Notes: generated from the sequence alone by a model not told the origin. Numbered from the stretch's first letter, positions 18,432 to 29,445 are shown. The stretch: DNA of 40,535 nt from Burkholderiales bacterium (GCA_030603635.1 JAUVXK010000012.1:1-40535); one strand, 5' to 3'. A program made the numbers and translations.

Positions 18432-19970
18432 TCAGCGAGGGTCGGGACGAACCAGCGCATACTGCGCCCAGTCCCCCCGGCGAATCAGCATGTTGACCGG
18501 TCGATCCTGGGGCAGGCCCGCCACCGCCGCTTCGAAATCGGCCATGTTCGCGATCTGGCGATTGCCCACGCCGACGATCACGTCCTCCTCGCGCAGGCCC
18601 GCCCGGGCGGCGGGCCCTTGCGCACCGACGATGAGCACGCCGCCATCGACCTTGAGGTTGCGCTTCTCGGCGGCGCTGAGCTCACGCACGGTCAGACCGA
18701 GAACGTCGGAAGCCTGTGTGGCCTTGGGCGCCTCGGCCGGCGCAGAGCCTGCCCGGGCGACCTGCTCGTCTTCGAACGCCCCCACAGTGACAGTCAGCGT
18801 CCGTTCGGCTCCCCGACGCCACACCCGCACCTGAGCCTTCGCACCCGGGACGGTGTTGCCTACGATGCGGGGCAGGTCGGACGACTTCTCCACCGCCTTG
18901 CCGTCGAAGCTCAGGATCACGTCCCCTGGCTCAATGCCGGCCTGAGCGGCAGGCGAGTTGTTTTCCACACCACGGATCAACGCACCTTCGGCCCGCGGCA
19001 ACCCGAGGGAATCGGCCAGTTCGCGATTGACGCCGTCGATGGCCACGCCGATGCGACCGCGCGTGACCCGACCGGTGGCGCGCAGCTGGTCGGACACGCG
19101 CACCGCCTCGTCGATGGGAATCGCGAACGAAATGCCCTGGAAGCCGCCGGAGCGCGAGTAGATCTGGCTGTTGATGCCCACCACCTCGCCGCGCATATTG
19201 ATCAACGGACCGCCGGAGTTGCCGGGGTTGATGGCCACATCGGTCTGGATGAACGGCAAGTAGTCGCCGGTGTCGCGCTGCTTGGCGCTGACGATGCCCG
19301 CCGTCACCGTGTTCTCCAGGCCAAAGGGCGAGCCGATGGCCATCACCCATTCCCCGACACGCAGACGGCCGACGTCGCCGATGCGCACGGCAGGCAGCCC
19401 TTCGGCCTCGATCTTGACCACTGCCACATCGGTGCGCCGGTCAGACCCGACCACCCGGGCGGTGAACTCGCGCTTGTCCGGCAGCGTCACGATCACCTGA
19501 TCGGCACCATCGACCACATGGGCGTTCGTCATGATGAAGCCGTCGGCACTGAGGACGAATCCGGAGCCCACGCCGCGAGGACGTTCGACTTCCGGGCCCC
19601 GCTCCTGGCGGGGCTGGGGTCCGCGGGGGGCAATGCCCGGGGGCACCGGAATGCCGAAGCGACGGAAAAACTCCAGCATCTGTTCGTCGGGAGTGCTGGG
19701 CGTTGCGCCCTGCCGGACCCGTTCGACAGTACGGATGTTGACCACTGCAGGACCCACCGCATCGACAAGCACCGTGAAGTCGGGCAGGCCGCGCACTTCG
19801 ACCGGGGCCGATTGCAAGGTGGCCACGGGCGCCACGGGAGTGGCCACGGCGGCAGGCTGCGCCCCCACGACACCGTGATTCACCGACCACAGCACGGCCA
19901 CCAGTCCCAAGGCCGCAGCACCGGCCACACCATAACGTTTCAATTGCTGATTCAGAGGCGTTGAAGGCAT
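18432..19970 (-). CDS. mucD: DegP/MucD-type periplasmic serine protease
   Basis: The 512-residue protein is anchored or exported by a hydrophobic segment at about 14-33. The trypsin-like domain carries the catalytic triad His151 (TNAHVV), Asp181 (RTDVAV) and Ser252 (NPGNSGGP). Two PDZ domains follow, at about 300-390 and 410-510. It degrades or chaperones misfolded envelope proteins. Placed directly after rpoE-rseA-rseB, it matches mucD (algW/degP-like) of the sigma-E cluster. The ATG at 19970 has GGAG 6 bases upstream, supporting the start. The region between 85 and 132 is a Pro/Arg-rich linker loop. Confidence 0.93.
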   Translation of the reverse strand: MPSTPLNQQLKRYGVAGAAALGLVAVLWSVNHGVVGAQPAAVATPVAPVATLQSAPVEVRGLPDFTVLVDAVGPAVVNIRTVERVRQGATPSTPDEQMLEFFRRFGIPVPPGIAPRGPQPRQERGPEVERPRGVGSGFVLSADGFIMTNAHVVDGADQVIVTLPDKREFTARVVGSDRRTDVAVVKIEAEGLPAVRIGDVGRLRVGEWVMAIGSPFGLENTVTAGIVSAKQRDTGDYLPFIQTDVAINPGNSGGPLINMRGEVVGINSQIYSRSGGFQGISFAIPIDEAVRVSDQLRATGRVTRGRIGVAIDGVNRELADSLGLPRAEGALIRGVENNSPAAQAGIEPGDVILSFDGKAVEKSSDLPRIVGNTVPGAKAQVRVWRRGAERTLTVTVGAFEDEQVARAGSAPAEAPKATQASDVLGLTVRELSAAEKRNLKVDGGVLIVGAQGPAARAGLREEDVIVGVGNRQIANMADFEAAVAGLPQDRPVNMLIRRGDWAQYALVRPDPR

Positions 19971-20032
19971 GTCATCTCCGTACTTGAAAGCCAGCCACCG
20001 CCGCATGGCACCACCCGCGGGACGGCCCCGGG

Positions 20033-21058
20033 TCAGCGCGTGCGCTCAAGCGCCTGGATGAACAGACCCAGCGTTTCGGCAGGCACTTCGCCCAACGCCG
20101 TCACCCAGTGGTCGCCCACGCGACGCGAAACAGAATGGGTGGCGCCGTCGGCTGCGGTTTTTTCCTTGGTGTGCCGTTTGGCGTCAAAGGTTTCCAGGAA
20201 CAGCGAGACCGAAGCCAGACCATCTGAAAACACCCACTGAACCGTGCCGGGGGCATAGGACTCGGCACGGGCGTAACAACTCATGGACTGGAAACCGGGC
20301 ACCTCTGCCTTCAGACGCCAGCCTTGCGCCTCCGGGGTGGTCTTGCGCCACTCGGGCTGCACCACCCTGTACCCAGCCGTGCTCTCCATCTGGCGCGCCA
20401 GCACGTCCATGCGCACAGGGGCATCGAGCTGCAACTCGGTGAAGGCCACCTGCTCCAGGACCCGACCTTCGGCGCTGCGGGTCTGCATCTTGATCACCAG
20501 CCCGGTGACCTTTTCGGACCAGATGCGGTAGGCATGTCGCAGGCCATCGCGGGGAACGAAGTCGACCACCGCCGCGTCGTGGCCGGCGACCCGCTCACTG
20601 CCCACGGGACGGGCGACGTAGAACGACTCGATCTGCTGTCCCGGGGCCCGCAGCAGGTCGGGAAACAGGCGCAACGCTTCTCGACGCTCCTTGAGCACGA
20701 CCTTCTGGTCCGGGACGAAGGTCATGACCTCATCGTCACGGCGCAGCGTGGTGCGGGGCGCACCGGTGAGGGTCTCGATGCGCTCCATCTGCTGAACGCC
20801 GTCGCACACGTGCCAGATCTTGGAAACCGCCATCTCGGAACCGCTCGACACCACGAACGTACCGATGTAGGCACGGCGGCGCGAAGCTTCATGCAACCGC
20901 TCCAGCCAATCGCGAATCCCCATCTCCGGCTTTGCCACGGTGGCCTGCGGATTCGGCTCGGGTGACGGCGGAGTCTGGGCCCACACCCCGGACGCTGTCA
21001 GCGCCCACACGGCGAACGAGGCCACGCCCCAGGACGACAGCACGGTACGCTTGCTCAT
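20033..21058 (-). CDS. rseB: Sigma-E regulatory protein RseB/MucB
   Basis: The 341-residue protein has a signal peptide (about 1-28, ending VWA-Q) and the MucB/RseB N-terminal lipid-binding fold (about 47-220, starting with DWLERLHEASRRRAYIGTFVVSSG) plus the C-terminal domain that touches RseA (240-340). It sits in the periplasm and shields RseA from site-1 cleavage until lipoprotein or lipopolysaccharide intermediates displace it. It starts 6 bases after the rseA stop, between rseA and the DegP-type protease. Confidence 0.93.
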   Translation of the reverse strand: MSKRTVLSSWGVASFAVWALTASGVWAQTPPSPEPNPQATVAKPEMGIRDWLERLHEASRRRAYIGTFVVSSGSEMAVSKIWHVCDGVQQMERIETLTGAPRTTLRRDDEVMTFVPDQKVVLKERREALRLFPDLLRAPGQQIESFYVARPVGSERVAGHDAAVVDFVPRDGLRHAYRIWSEKVTGLVIKMQTRSAEGRVLEQVAFTELQLDAPVRMDVLARQMESTAGYRVVQPEWRKTTPEAQGWRLKAEVPGFQSMSCYARAESYAPGTVQWVFSDGLASVSLFLETFDAKRHTKEKTAADGATHSVSRRVGDHWVTALGEVPAETLGLFIQALERTR

Positions 21059-21064
21059 GGACGG

Positions 21065-21703
21065 TCAGCGTTGCGAGGATTCGTAAGTGGCATTGCGCAG
21101 GAAGCCGGCCGGCATCTGCAGTGCAGACATCCCGCCGAACTGCCGGTGGGCCGCCAGGAATTCTTCCAATTGGGGATCGCGCAACATGACGCCCTGCGGG
21201 GTCACGACAGCCTGCAACGGCGCCTGTGTGGCAGCGGGCGCCTGGGCCAGTTGCGGACCTGCTGCGCTCAACGGGGTGGCAACGATCTGCCAGGCCACGG
21301 CGGCCACGGCCACCAGAGAGGCGACACCGGCGACCATCTTCCAACGAAACACCGCGTCATTGGCCGCCTCCTCCGCCACCGGGAAGCGCAACGGTGCCTC
21401 GCTCCGAGGCCGGACATCCTCTTGGGCGATACGGGCCATCACCCCGGCGACAAAAGCGGGATCGGCAGGGGCCTCGCCATCGGCCCGCAGGACGTGACCG
21501 ACACAGTGGAAACTGGACCAGGCATGGCGCAGATCCGCCGAATCGCCGTAGGCCAGGGCAACCGCCTGCGCCCCATCCGGGCCGCATTCGCCGTCAAGGA
21601 GCGCCGAGAGCTGTTCCGGCAACGACACCCCGTCGTCCACTGCGGACGAACGGAACGATCCCTGCGCTGTCGCGGAGGCTGAGGGGGTGTGCGATGTCTG
21701 CAT
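21065..21703 (-). CDS. rseA: Anti-sigma-E factor RseA
   Basis: The 212-residue protein has an N-terminal anti-sigma domain with LPEQLSALLDGE (28-39), a single membrane segment at about 122-142, and a periplasmic tail of about 70 residues rich in Ala and Gln. In this family the cytoplasmic part binds RpoE and the periplasmic part binds RseB; regulated proteolysis frees RpoE under envelope stress. The context of rpoE 33 bases upstream and rseB 6 bases downstream supports the call, since these proteins are poorly conserved in sequence. Confidence 0.9.
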   Translation of the reverse strand: MQTSHTPSASATAQGSFRSSAVDDGVSLPEQLSALLDGECGPDGAQAVALAYGDSADLRHAWSSFHCVGHVLRADGEAPADPAFVAGVMARIAQEDVRPRSEAPLRFPVAEEAANDAVFRWKMVAGVASLVAVAAVAWQIVATPLSAAGPQLAQAPAATQAPLQAVVTPQGVMLRDPQLEEFLAAHRQFGGMSALQMPAGFLRNATYESSQR

Positions 21704-21736
21704 GGTCTTACACTTCCAAAAAACCTGGAGCCGGGA

Positions 21737-22369
21737 TCACCAGCGCTTGCCGGTCTGTCGTTCCAGCAGCGGTTTGATCCGCGCCGAAATGGCTTCCCGG
21801 GCCCGGAAAATGCGCGAGCGGACGGTTCCGATGGGACAATCCAGCGCCTGCGCGATTTCCTCGTAGCTGAGCCCCTCGATCTCACGCAAGGTGATGGCCT
21901 GGCCCAATTCCTTGGGCAAGGCCTCCATGGCGGCGTTGACGGCTTCGGCGATTTCCTTGCTCGCCAGCACCGCCTCGGGCGTCTCGGCGTCGGCTACCTG
22001 AGCGTTTAGTTCGTGTTCGACACCGGAAGTTTCATCGTCGTCCGACGACTTGAGCGTACTCATGAGCACCACCGGGTCGCGCTTGAGCTCCATGAGCTGC
22101 TTTTTGGCGGTATTGACCGCGATCCGATACAGCCAAGTGTAGAACTGCGCCTCGCCCCGAAACTGCCCGAGCGCCCGGTAGGCGCGGATGAACGTTTCCT
22201 GCGCAATGTCCTGAACCAGATCGCTGTCGCGGACCATGCGCCCCACCAGCCGTTCGACCCGGCGCTGGTACTTCACCACCAGCATCTCGAAGGCGCGCTG
22301 GTCCCCAGCCAGGGTGCGTTGCACCAGCAGAAAATCGGCGTCGGACGGGGATGTATTGGGATCGGTCAT
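21737..22369 (-). CDS. rpoE: RNA polymerase sigma-E factor
   Basis: The 210-residue ECF sigma factor has region 2 (about 25-95, DLVQDIAQETFIRAYRAL and FYTWLYRIAVNTAKKQL) and region 4 with the helix-turn-helix LSYEEIAQALDCPIGTVRSRIFRA (167-190). It directs transcription of envelope-stress genes and is held by RseA. The ATG at 22369 was chosen because MTDPNTSPSDADFLLVQR is the family start; an upstream start at 22387 lacks support. The spacer before it contains TATATT, but no convincing -35 and no clear sigma-E promoter. Confidence 0.96.
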   Translation of the reverse strand: MTDPNTSPSDADFLLVQRTLAGDQRAFEMLVVKYQRRVERLVGRMVRDSDLVQDIAQETFIRAYRALGQFRGEAQFYTWLYRIAVNTAKKQLMELKRDPVVLMSTLKSSDDDETSGVEHELNAQVADAETPEAVLASKEIAEAVNAAMEALPKELGQAITLREIEGLSYEEIAQALDCPIGTVRSRIFRAREAISARIKPLLERQTGKRW

Positions 22370-22429
22370 GCGGAATCTGGCCGGCAAATATAACCGATCG
22401 CCAGTCGATGGCCGGCCCGGACAGGGGAT

Positions 22430-22888
22430 TCAACGGCTGCCAGAGGCAAAGACGGCCCGGCGCATGGCGGGCCAGCCCTGCGGGTCGTCACGTTGCAGCA
22501 ACCAGATCCAGCAGGGCGGACCGCTGCGGGGATGCACACGGAGCAGCAGAGCCAGTTGCAGGTCGAGCGCGCTCTCGATGCGGCGGACCGGAATCCCTCG
22601 GGCAGATCGCCGAGTGATCAGGGACCAGCCACCGGGATCTCGGCCCGGGACGGCGGCCGTCCAGACCAGTTCGCCCTGCACCCGTGAACGCAGGCTCCAG
22701 AGGCTCCAGAAGAGGCAAACCGCACCGGCAATCGCCGACAACCACCAGGCCCCCGGCAGGCCGGTTGCCCCCCAGACCAAGGCCCAGACGGTCAACCCAC
22801 CGGCCCACAGTCCGACCAGACCCGATAAGACCCAGGCGTCGGGCCGCGACGGCCCGAAAGGATGGCGTGCATCTGGCGGACCCGTCAT
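22430..22888 (-). CDS. Small membrane protein between fabF and rpoE, possibly YgfX-like
   Basis: The 152-residue protein has two membrane segments close together, at about 18-40 and 48-66, followed by a soluble domain of about 85 residues with many Arg and Trp. This layout resembles the YgfX/CptA family, whose genes often lie near rpoE in proteobacteria, but no diagnostic residue is visible, so the family is inferred. It lies 30 bases after fabF and 60 bases before rpoE on the same strand, linking the fatty-acid cluster to the sigma-E block. Confidence 0.65.
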   Translation of the reverse strand: MTGPPDARHPFGPSRPDAWVLSGLVGLWAGGLTVWALVWGATGLPGAWWLSAIAGAVCLFWSLWSLRSRVQGELVWTAAVPGRDPGGWSLITRRSARGIPVRRIESALDLQLALLLRVHPRSGPPCWIWLLQRDDPQGWPAMRRAVFASGSR

Positions 22889-22918
22889 CGGCTGACGCGA
22901 TCGGAACGACCCAGGGTG

Positions 22919-24163
<1,245 letters not shown>

Positions 24164-24170
24164 CGGCGGA

Positions 24171-24494
<324 letters not shown>

Positions 24495-24497
24495 TTA

Positions 24498-25247
24498 TCA
24501 GGCCATGAACATGCCGCCGTTGACGTGCAGTTCCTGCCCCGTCACGTAAGCGGCCTGTGGGCTGGCCAGGTAGGCCACGGCATGGGCAATGTCGGCCGGC
24601 TTGCCCAGGTGGCCCAACGGAATCTGGTTGAGCAGGGCCTGCTGCTGGGCCTCTGGCAGCGCTGCGGTCATGTCGGTCTCGATGAAGCCCGGTGCCACGC
24701 AGTTGACCGTGATGTGGCGGCTGCCGAGTTCCCGCGCCAGTGCGCGGGTCATGCCGGCCACACCGGCCTTGGCAGCGGCGTAGTTGGCTTGGCCCGGGTT
24801 GCCAGACGCCCCCACCACGCTGGTGATGCTGATGATGCGACCATAGCGCTGCTTCATCATGGGTTTGATCACGGCACGGCTCAAGCGGAAGACGGCCTTG
24901 AGGTTGGTGTCGAGCACGGCATCCCAGTCCTCGTCCTTCAGGCGCATGGCGAGCATGTCGCGGGTGATGCCGGCGTTGTTGACCAGCACATGCAGCGCGC
25001 CGTGCTCCTTGACGATGGCGTCCACAAGCGCTTCGACCTCGGCAAGGCGGTTCACGTCCAGCCTGGCGCCACGACAGCCTTCATGACCGGCGAGCGCCTG
25101 GGTGATCCTGGCAGCCCCATCGTCGCTGGTGGCGGTGCCGATGACCTTGAGGCCTTTCCTGGCCAGTTCCAGCGCGATGGCCGCGCCGATGCCGCGCGAG
25201 GCGCCCGTGACCAGGGCCACCTGGCCCGCAAAAACGACTTCAGACAT
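24498..25247 (-). CDS. fabG: 3-oxoacyl-[acyl-carrier-protein] reductase
   Basis: FabG performs the NADPH-dependent first reduction in each fatty-acid elongation cycle. The 249-residue short-chain dehydrogenase has TGASRGIG (14-21), NNAG (90-93), Ser143 (ITSVVG), and YxxxK as Tyr156-Lys160. The ATG at 25247 has the near-perfect ribosome-binding site AAGGAGGA. It lies 16 bases after fabD. Confidence 0.98.
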   Translation of the reverse strand: MSEVVFAGQVALVTGASRGIGAAIALELARKGLKVIGTATSDDGAARITQALAGHEGCRGARLDVNRLAEVEALVDAIVKEHGALHVLVNNAGITRDMLAMRLKDEDWDAVLDTNLKAVFRLSRAVIKPMMKQRYGRIISITSVVGASGNPGQANYAAAKAGVAGMTRALARELGSRHITVNCVAPGFIETDMTAALPEAQQQALLNQIPLGHLGKPADIAHAVAYLASPQAAYVTGQELHVNGGMFMA

Positions 25248-25263
25248 GCGTTCCTCCTTCGAT

Positions 25264-26214
25264 TCAGCCCAGCAGCAGGGCCTGGACCTCGGCCAGCGTG
25301 GCCGGATCGTACAGGGCGGCGCTGGCGAGTTCGGGGTCGATGCGCTTGACCATGCCGGCCAGCACCTTGCCCGGCCCACACTCGACGACGGTGGCGATGC
25401 CACGACCCTTGAGCGCCTGCACGCTCTCGACCCAGCGCACGGGGCCAAAGGCCTGGCGGTACAGGGCGTCGCGGATGTGGTCGGGGTCGGTTTCCACCGC
25501 CACATCGATGTTGTTGAGCACCGGGATCTGCGGCGCGGCGAAGGCCGTGGCAGCCAACTTTTCTTTCAGTCGCTCGGCGGCCGGCTTCATGAGGCTGGAA
25601 TGGAACGGAGCCGACACGGGCAGCGGCAACGCACGCTTGGCCCCGTTGGCCTTGAGCACTTCACAGGCCTTCTCGACGGCGGCCTTGCTACCAGCGATCA
25701 CGGTCTGGGCCGGGTCGTTGAAGTTCACCGCCTCGACCACCTCGCCGCTGCCCGCAGCGAAGGTGGCCTGCGCCTCGGCGCAGCCTTCACGTACCTTGTC
25801 GGCGGCCATGCCCAGGATGGCGGCCATGGCACCGGTGCCCACCGGGACCGCGTCCTGCATGGCCTGCGCCCGAAAACGCACCAGTGGCGCGGCCTGCGCC
25901 AGCGTCAGCACGTTCGAGGCCACCAGCGCGGCATATTCTCCCAGCGAATGCCCGGCCACCGCCGCCGGCAACGCCCCGCCTGCCGAGCGCCACACGCGCC
26001 AGGCGGCGACACCCGCGACGAGCATGACCGGCTGGGTGTTGGTGGTCAGCGCCAGGGCCTCCTTCGGGCCTTCATGGATCAGTTTCGCCACGTCCTCGCC
26101 CAAAGCGTCCGAGGCCTCTTTCAGAGTCTCGGCCACCACGGGGTGGTCACCCCAGGCGTCGAGCATGCCCACAGACTGCGAACCCTGGCCAGGGAACACA
26201 AATGCAAATGTCAT
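25264..26214 (-). CDS. fabD: Malonyl CoA-acyl carrier protein transacylase
   Basis: FabD moves malonyl groups from CoA to ACP. The 316-residue enzyme has the N-terminal FVFPGQGSQ motif, catalytic Ser90 in AGHSLGEY and His205 in APFHSSLM. The ATG at 26214 is preceded by AAGGAG 7 bases upstream; the longer open frame upstream lies inside fabH and is not coding. Confidence 0.97.
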   Translation of the reverse strand: MTFAFVFPGQGSQSVGMLDAWGDHPVVAETLKEASDALGEDVAKLIHEGPKEALALTTNTQPVMLVAGVAAWRVWRSAGGALPAAVAGHSLGEYAALVASNVLTLAQAAPLVRFRAQAMQDAVPVGTGAMAAILGMAADKVREGCAEAQATFAAGSGEVVEAVNFNDPAQTVIAGSKAAVEKACEVLKANGAKRALPLPVSAPFHSSLMKPAAERLKEKLAATAFAAPQIPVLNNIDVAVETDPDHIRDALYRQAFGPVRWVESVQALKGRGIATVVECGPGKVLAGMVKRIDPELASAALYDPATLAEVQALLLG

Positions 26215-26243
26215 CTTCTTCTCCTTCTGTTTCTGCCGGGGGC

Positions 26244-27263
26244 TTACAGGCGGACCAGCACGGCCCCCCAGGTGAAGCCCCCCCCGACACCCTCCAGCAT
26301 CAGCAACTGGCCGGGCCGCACCTGTCCGGTGCGCACGCCGTGGTCCAGCGCCAGCGGGATCGAGGCGGCCGAGGTGTTGCCATGGTCGTGCACGGTGACG
26401 ACCACCTTGTCCATGGACAGCTTGAGCTTGCGTGCCGTGCTCTGCATGATGCGGATGTTGGCCTGGTGCGGGATCAGCCAGTCGATGTCGGCGTCGACCT
26501 TGCCGGCCTTGGCCAACGCCGTCTTGGCCGCGCTCTCCAGCAGACCGACGGCCAGTTTGAACACCGCCTGACCATCCATCTTGAGAAGCGGATCGCCCAG
26601 CACCTGCCCGCCGCTGACCGTGCCCGGTACACACAGGATGCCGGTGTGGCGGCCGTCGGCATGAATGTCGCTGGCCAACACCGCCGGGCCCGTGCCGTCG
26701 TGTTCGGTGGCCTCCAGCACCACGGCGCCAGCGCCATCGCCGAACAGGACGCAGGTGGTGCGGTCGTTGAAATCGAGCAGGCGCGAGAACACCTCGGCAC
26801 CCACCACCAGCGCACGCTGCGCGGCACCGGTCTGGATCATGGCGTCGGCGACGGTGAGGGCGTAGATGAAGCCACTGCAGACCGCCTGCACGTCGAAAGC
26901 CGCACCTCCGGCCGCGTCGGCCTGCCCCTGGGCCTGCGCCACTTCCGACAGCTTGCGCTGCAGGATGGAAGCGGTGGAGGGGAACACCATGTCGGGGGTG
27001 GAGGTAGCAACGATGATGAGATCGATGTCGCCGACCTGCCGCCCGGCGGCTTCCAGGGCCTTCAGGCAGGCCTGCAGGGCCAGGTCACTGGCGTTGACGC
27101 CGTCGTCCACATAGTGGCGGGCACGAATGCCGGTGCGCTCGACGATCCATTCGTCACTGGTCTCGACGCCACGGGCCGCGAGCAGGGCCACCATGTCGGC
27201 ATTGGTCAGACGCTTGGGCGGCAGATGGCTGCCGGTGCCGGTGATGCGGGAATAGCGTTTCAT
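26244..27263 (-). CDS. fabH: 3-oxoacyl-[acyl-carrier-protein] synthase III
   Basis: FabH starts fatty-acid synthesis by condensing acetyl-CoA with malonyl-ACP. The 339-residue enzyme has the catalytic Cys129 (QAVCSGF), His266 (IPHQAN) and Asn296 (HGNTSAAS). It is somewhat longer than E. coli FabH; part of this comes from an Ala/Gln/Gly-rich insert at about 109-120. The ATG at 27263 was chosen because [15 protein letters not shown] is the family start. It follows plsX by 36 bases. Confidence 0.96.
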   Translation of the reverse strand: MKRYSRITGTGSHLPPKRLTNADMVALLAARGVETSDEWIVERTGIRARHYVDDGVNASDLALQACLKALEAAGRQVGDIDLIIVATSTPDMVFPSTASILQRKLSEVAQAQGQADAAGGAAFDVQAVCSGFIYALTVADAMIQTGAAQRALVVGAEVFSRLLDFNDRTTCVLFGDGAGAVVLEATEHDGTGPAVLASDIHADGRHTGILCVPGTVSGGQVLGDPLLKMDGQAVFKLAVGLLESAAKTALAKAGKVDADIDWLIPHQANIRIMQSTARKLKLSMDKVVVTVHDHGNTSAASIPLALDHGVRTGQVRPGQLLMLEGVGGGFTWGAVLVRL

Positions 27264-27299
27264 GGAATGCGTGTTCAGATGCCGGGGCGACCCCGGCAT

Positions 27300-28352
27300 T
27301 CAGGGATTCGGAGTCGGGACTGCATCGGCCTCTGTGGGCGACATCAAAGGCGCTGCCCGGGCGATGCGGGTACGCACCCGATCCAGCAGTTCGTTACGGG
27401 CCGCATCATACGCGCGCACCAGGGCCTGCTCAAACGCGAAGGCGTCGGCCGAGCCATGACTCTTGAACACCAGCCCGCGCAAGCCCAGCAGCGCCGCACC
27501 GTTGTAGCGACGGTGGTCCACCCGGTGCTTGAAGGAAGCCAGCACAGGCCAGGCCACCAGGGCCGCCAAACGGGTGAACAGGTTGCGAGAAAACTCTTCG
27601 CGAATGAAGCCACCGATCATACTGGCCAGCCCTTCGCTGGCCTTGAGCGCCACATTGCCGACAAAACCGTCGCAAACCACGATGTCGGTCGTGCCCTTGA
27701 ACAGGTCGTTGCCTTCGACATTGCCGTGAAAGTGAAGATCACCGCGCTCGCTGGCCTGGCGCAGCAACTGGCCGGCCTGCTTGATCACGTCGTTGCCCTT
27801 GATGACCTCTTCACCGATGTTGAGCAGTCCGACCGTGGGGGCCTCCTTGCCACTCGCCGCCACCAGGGCCGACCCCATGACCGCGAACTGCAGCAGGTGC
27901 TCGGCCGTGCAGTCCACATTGGCACCAAGATCGAGCACCGTGGTGGCCTGCCCCTTGACGTTCGGCATCTGTGACGCAATGGCGGGGCGATCAATGCCCT
28001 CCAGCGTCTTGAGCACGTAGCGAGCGATCGCCATGAGCGCCCCGGTGTTGCCGGCCGAAACGGCCGCCTGGGCCGCGCCCTCCTTGACTTGGGCAATGGC
28101 GACCCGCATGGACGAATCCTTCTTGCGGCGAAGCGCCACTTCCACCGGATCGTCCATGGACACCACCTCGCTGGCCGCCACGACGGTGGCCCGTGACGGA
28201 TCGAGGCCAGGAGGGAGCGAAGCCAGCGCCTCGGCCTTGCCCACCAGAATCAACCGGGCATCTGAATGTGCCGCCAAAAAAGCCGCGCACGCAGGCAAGG
28301 TGACGGCCGGCCCATGGTCGCCCCCCATGCAATCCACCGCAATGGTGATCAT
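27300..28352 (-). CDS. plsX: Phosphate acyltransferase PlsX
   Basis: PlsX makes acyl-phosphate from acyl-ACP for phospholipid synthesis. The 350-residue protein opens with [14 protein letters not shown], the family signature, and contains [12 protein letters not shown] and a SAGNTGAL motif. The ATG at 28352 was chosen for the family N-terminus. The 127-base gap to rpmF contains a strong terminator, so plsX may need its own promoter or rely on read-through. Its C-terminal tail beyond about residue 335 is divergent. Confidence 0.96.
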   Translation of the reverse strand: MITIAVDCMGGDHGPAVTLPACAAFLAAHSDARLILVGKAEALASLPPGLDPSRATVVAASEVVSMDDPVEVALRRKKDSSMRVAIAQVKEGAAQAAVSAGNTGALMAIARYVLKTLEGIDRPAIASQMPNVKGQATTVLDLGANVDCTAEHLLQFAVMGSALVAASGKEAPTVGLLNIGEEVIKGNDVIKQAGQLLRQASERGDLHFHGNVEGNDLFKGTTDIVVCDGFVGNVALKASEGLASMIGGFIREEFSRNLFTRLAALVAWPVLASFKHRVDHRRYNGAALLGLRGLVFKSHGSADAFAFEQALVRAYDAARNELLDRVRTRIARAAPLMSPTEADAVPTPNP

Positions 28353-28404
28353 GGACAGTCTTTCAGACGGTTGCACACAGGGCCGGCACTTGCCAGCCCT
28401 TCAG

Positions 28405-28437
28405 ACACAAAAGGCCCGCATGAGGCATGCGGGCCTT
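28405..28437 (-). terminator. Intrinsic terminator after rpmF
   Basis: A perfect 12-base stem (28411-28422 with 28426-28437) and a 3-base loop form AAGGCCCGCATG-CCT-CATGCGGGCCTT on the minus strand, followed by TTGTGT so the T tract begins at the stem end. It lies 42 bases after the rpmF stop and 58 bases before the plsX start. Confidence 0.88.
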
Positions 28438-28479
28438 CATGGCCAACCGCACCCGAAGGGCGCAGGCCGGCACCGGGGA

Positions 28480-28662
28480 TCAGGCCTCGGACTTGTTCTT
28501 CAGCACCTGGCGACCACGGTAGAAGCCGTTGGGGCTCACGTGGTGACGCAGATGCACCTCGCCGGTGGTCGGCTCGACAGCGACGCCCGGTACCGACAGG
28601 GCGTTGTGCGAACGGTGCATGCCGCGCTTGGAAGGGGACTTTTTGTTTTGCTGGACAGCCAT
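28480..28662 (-). CDS. rpmF: Large-subunit ribosomal protein L32
   Basis: The 60-residue basic protein begins [19 protein letters not shown] and contains [17 protein letters not shown], matching bacterial L32 of the form without zinc-binding cysteines. It is part of the 50S subunit. The start is set by the family N-terminus. It has its own promoter upstream and a strong terminator downstream, so it can be transcribed alone although it stands in the usual yceD-rpmF-plsX order. Confidence 0.97.
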   Translation of the reverse strand: MAVQQNKKSPSKRGMHRSHNALSVPGVAVEPTTGEVHLRHHVSPNGFYRGRQVLKNKSEA

Positions 28663-28777
28663 GGTCGGCTCCTGTGAATAAAGCTGGGGCCTCTCGGCCT
28701 GAGGAACAAAAGGGAAACGGACGACAGTCAACTGCACCGACCGAAACTCGACTCTTCGGGCCAGTGCGAAACCCTGC

Positions 28778-28807
28778 ATTATACCCAGCCATCTGACGAT
28801 TGATCAA
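28778..28807 (-). promoter_or_regulatory. Sigma-70 promoter of rpmF
   Basis: On the minus strand TTGATC (28802-28807) and the consensus TATAAT (28778-28783) are spaced by 18 bases. It gives a leader of about 105 bases before rpmF, in which GGCC-GAGA-GGCC (28688-28699) forms a small hairpin with a GNRA loop. The promoter begins just after the yceD stop. Confidence 0.75.
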
Positions 28808-28812
28808 GCCCC

Positions 28813-29406
28813 TCACCGACGCCCCTCCCCTTCAGGACCTCCACGCCTCGCCTGCCCCTTGAGAGCCAACAGCGCGGAGAAGGGATTCGGACGCTCGACC
28901 TGCTCGAAACCCTCGTCCACAACCTCGGTGGGCAGGGCCTGCGGACAGACGTCGTGCATGGGCACCAGCGGCAAGGCCAGGAACAGCTCGTCCTCGATGA
29001 GTTCCTGCAGGTTGAAGCGCGGCGTCCAGACCAGCAGATCCTCCTCGGCCTCGTCGTCCTGCGCCTCGGCCGTGGCTTCGTCGGCGACGAAACGGAACCA
29101 GCGATCGACGTCCAGGGCCTCCAGGTAAACCGACAGGCAGCGCTGGCAGATCTGCGGCACCTGCCCGTTGAACGACAGGTGCAACCAGACCTGCTCCGCC
29201 CCGCCCAGGGGCGCGCGGATCTCCCCCCGCGCCTGCCAATCCAGCACCAGTGGCGGCGCGTCCACCGGCTGGGTCCACGCAGGAGCATCCTCCTGCCAAC
29301 GGGCCAGATCGGTCAGGCGGACCGCACCCGAGAACACCTCGCCGGAGCGCGCCAGCTGGCGCACATCCAGCGCCTGGACAGACAACACGGGGGAACTTGT
29401 GGACAT
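28813..29406 (-). CDS. yceD: DUF177 (YceD) family protein
   Basis: The 197-residue protein has the family Cys motif CQRCL (about residue 85), followed by an acidic stretch (EAQDDEAEEDLLVW) and LIEDELFLALPLVPMH. YceD proteins are linked to 23S rRNA or 50S assembly and are almost always encoded next to rpmF, as here. The ATG at 29406 gives MSTSSPVLSVQALDV; an earlier start at 29463 is possible but would extend into the divergent chaC gene. The chaC-yceD spacer is only 39 bases. Confidence 0.9.
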   Translation of the reverse strand: MSTSSPVLSVQALDVRQLARSGEVFSGAVRLTDLARWQEDAPAWTQPVDAPPLVLDWQARGEIRAPLGGAEQVWLHLSFNGQVPQICQRCLSVYLEALDVDRWFRFVADEATAEAQDDEAEEDLLVWTPRFNLQELIEDELFLALPLVPMHDVCPQALPTEVVDEGFEQVERPNPFSALLALKGQARRGGPEGEGRR

Positions 29407-29445
29407 GGATCGGGTATGAATAATGCTTGCTGATTCTAAATTCGA

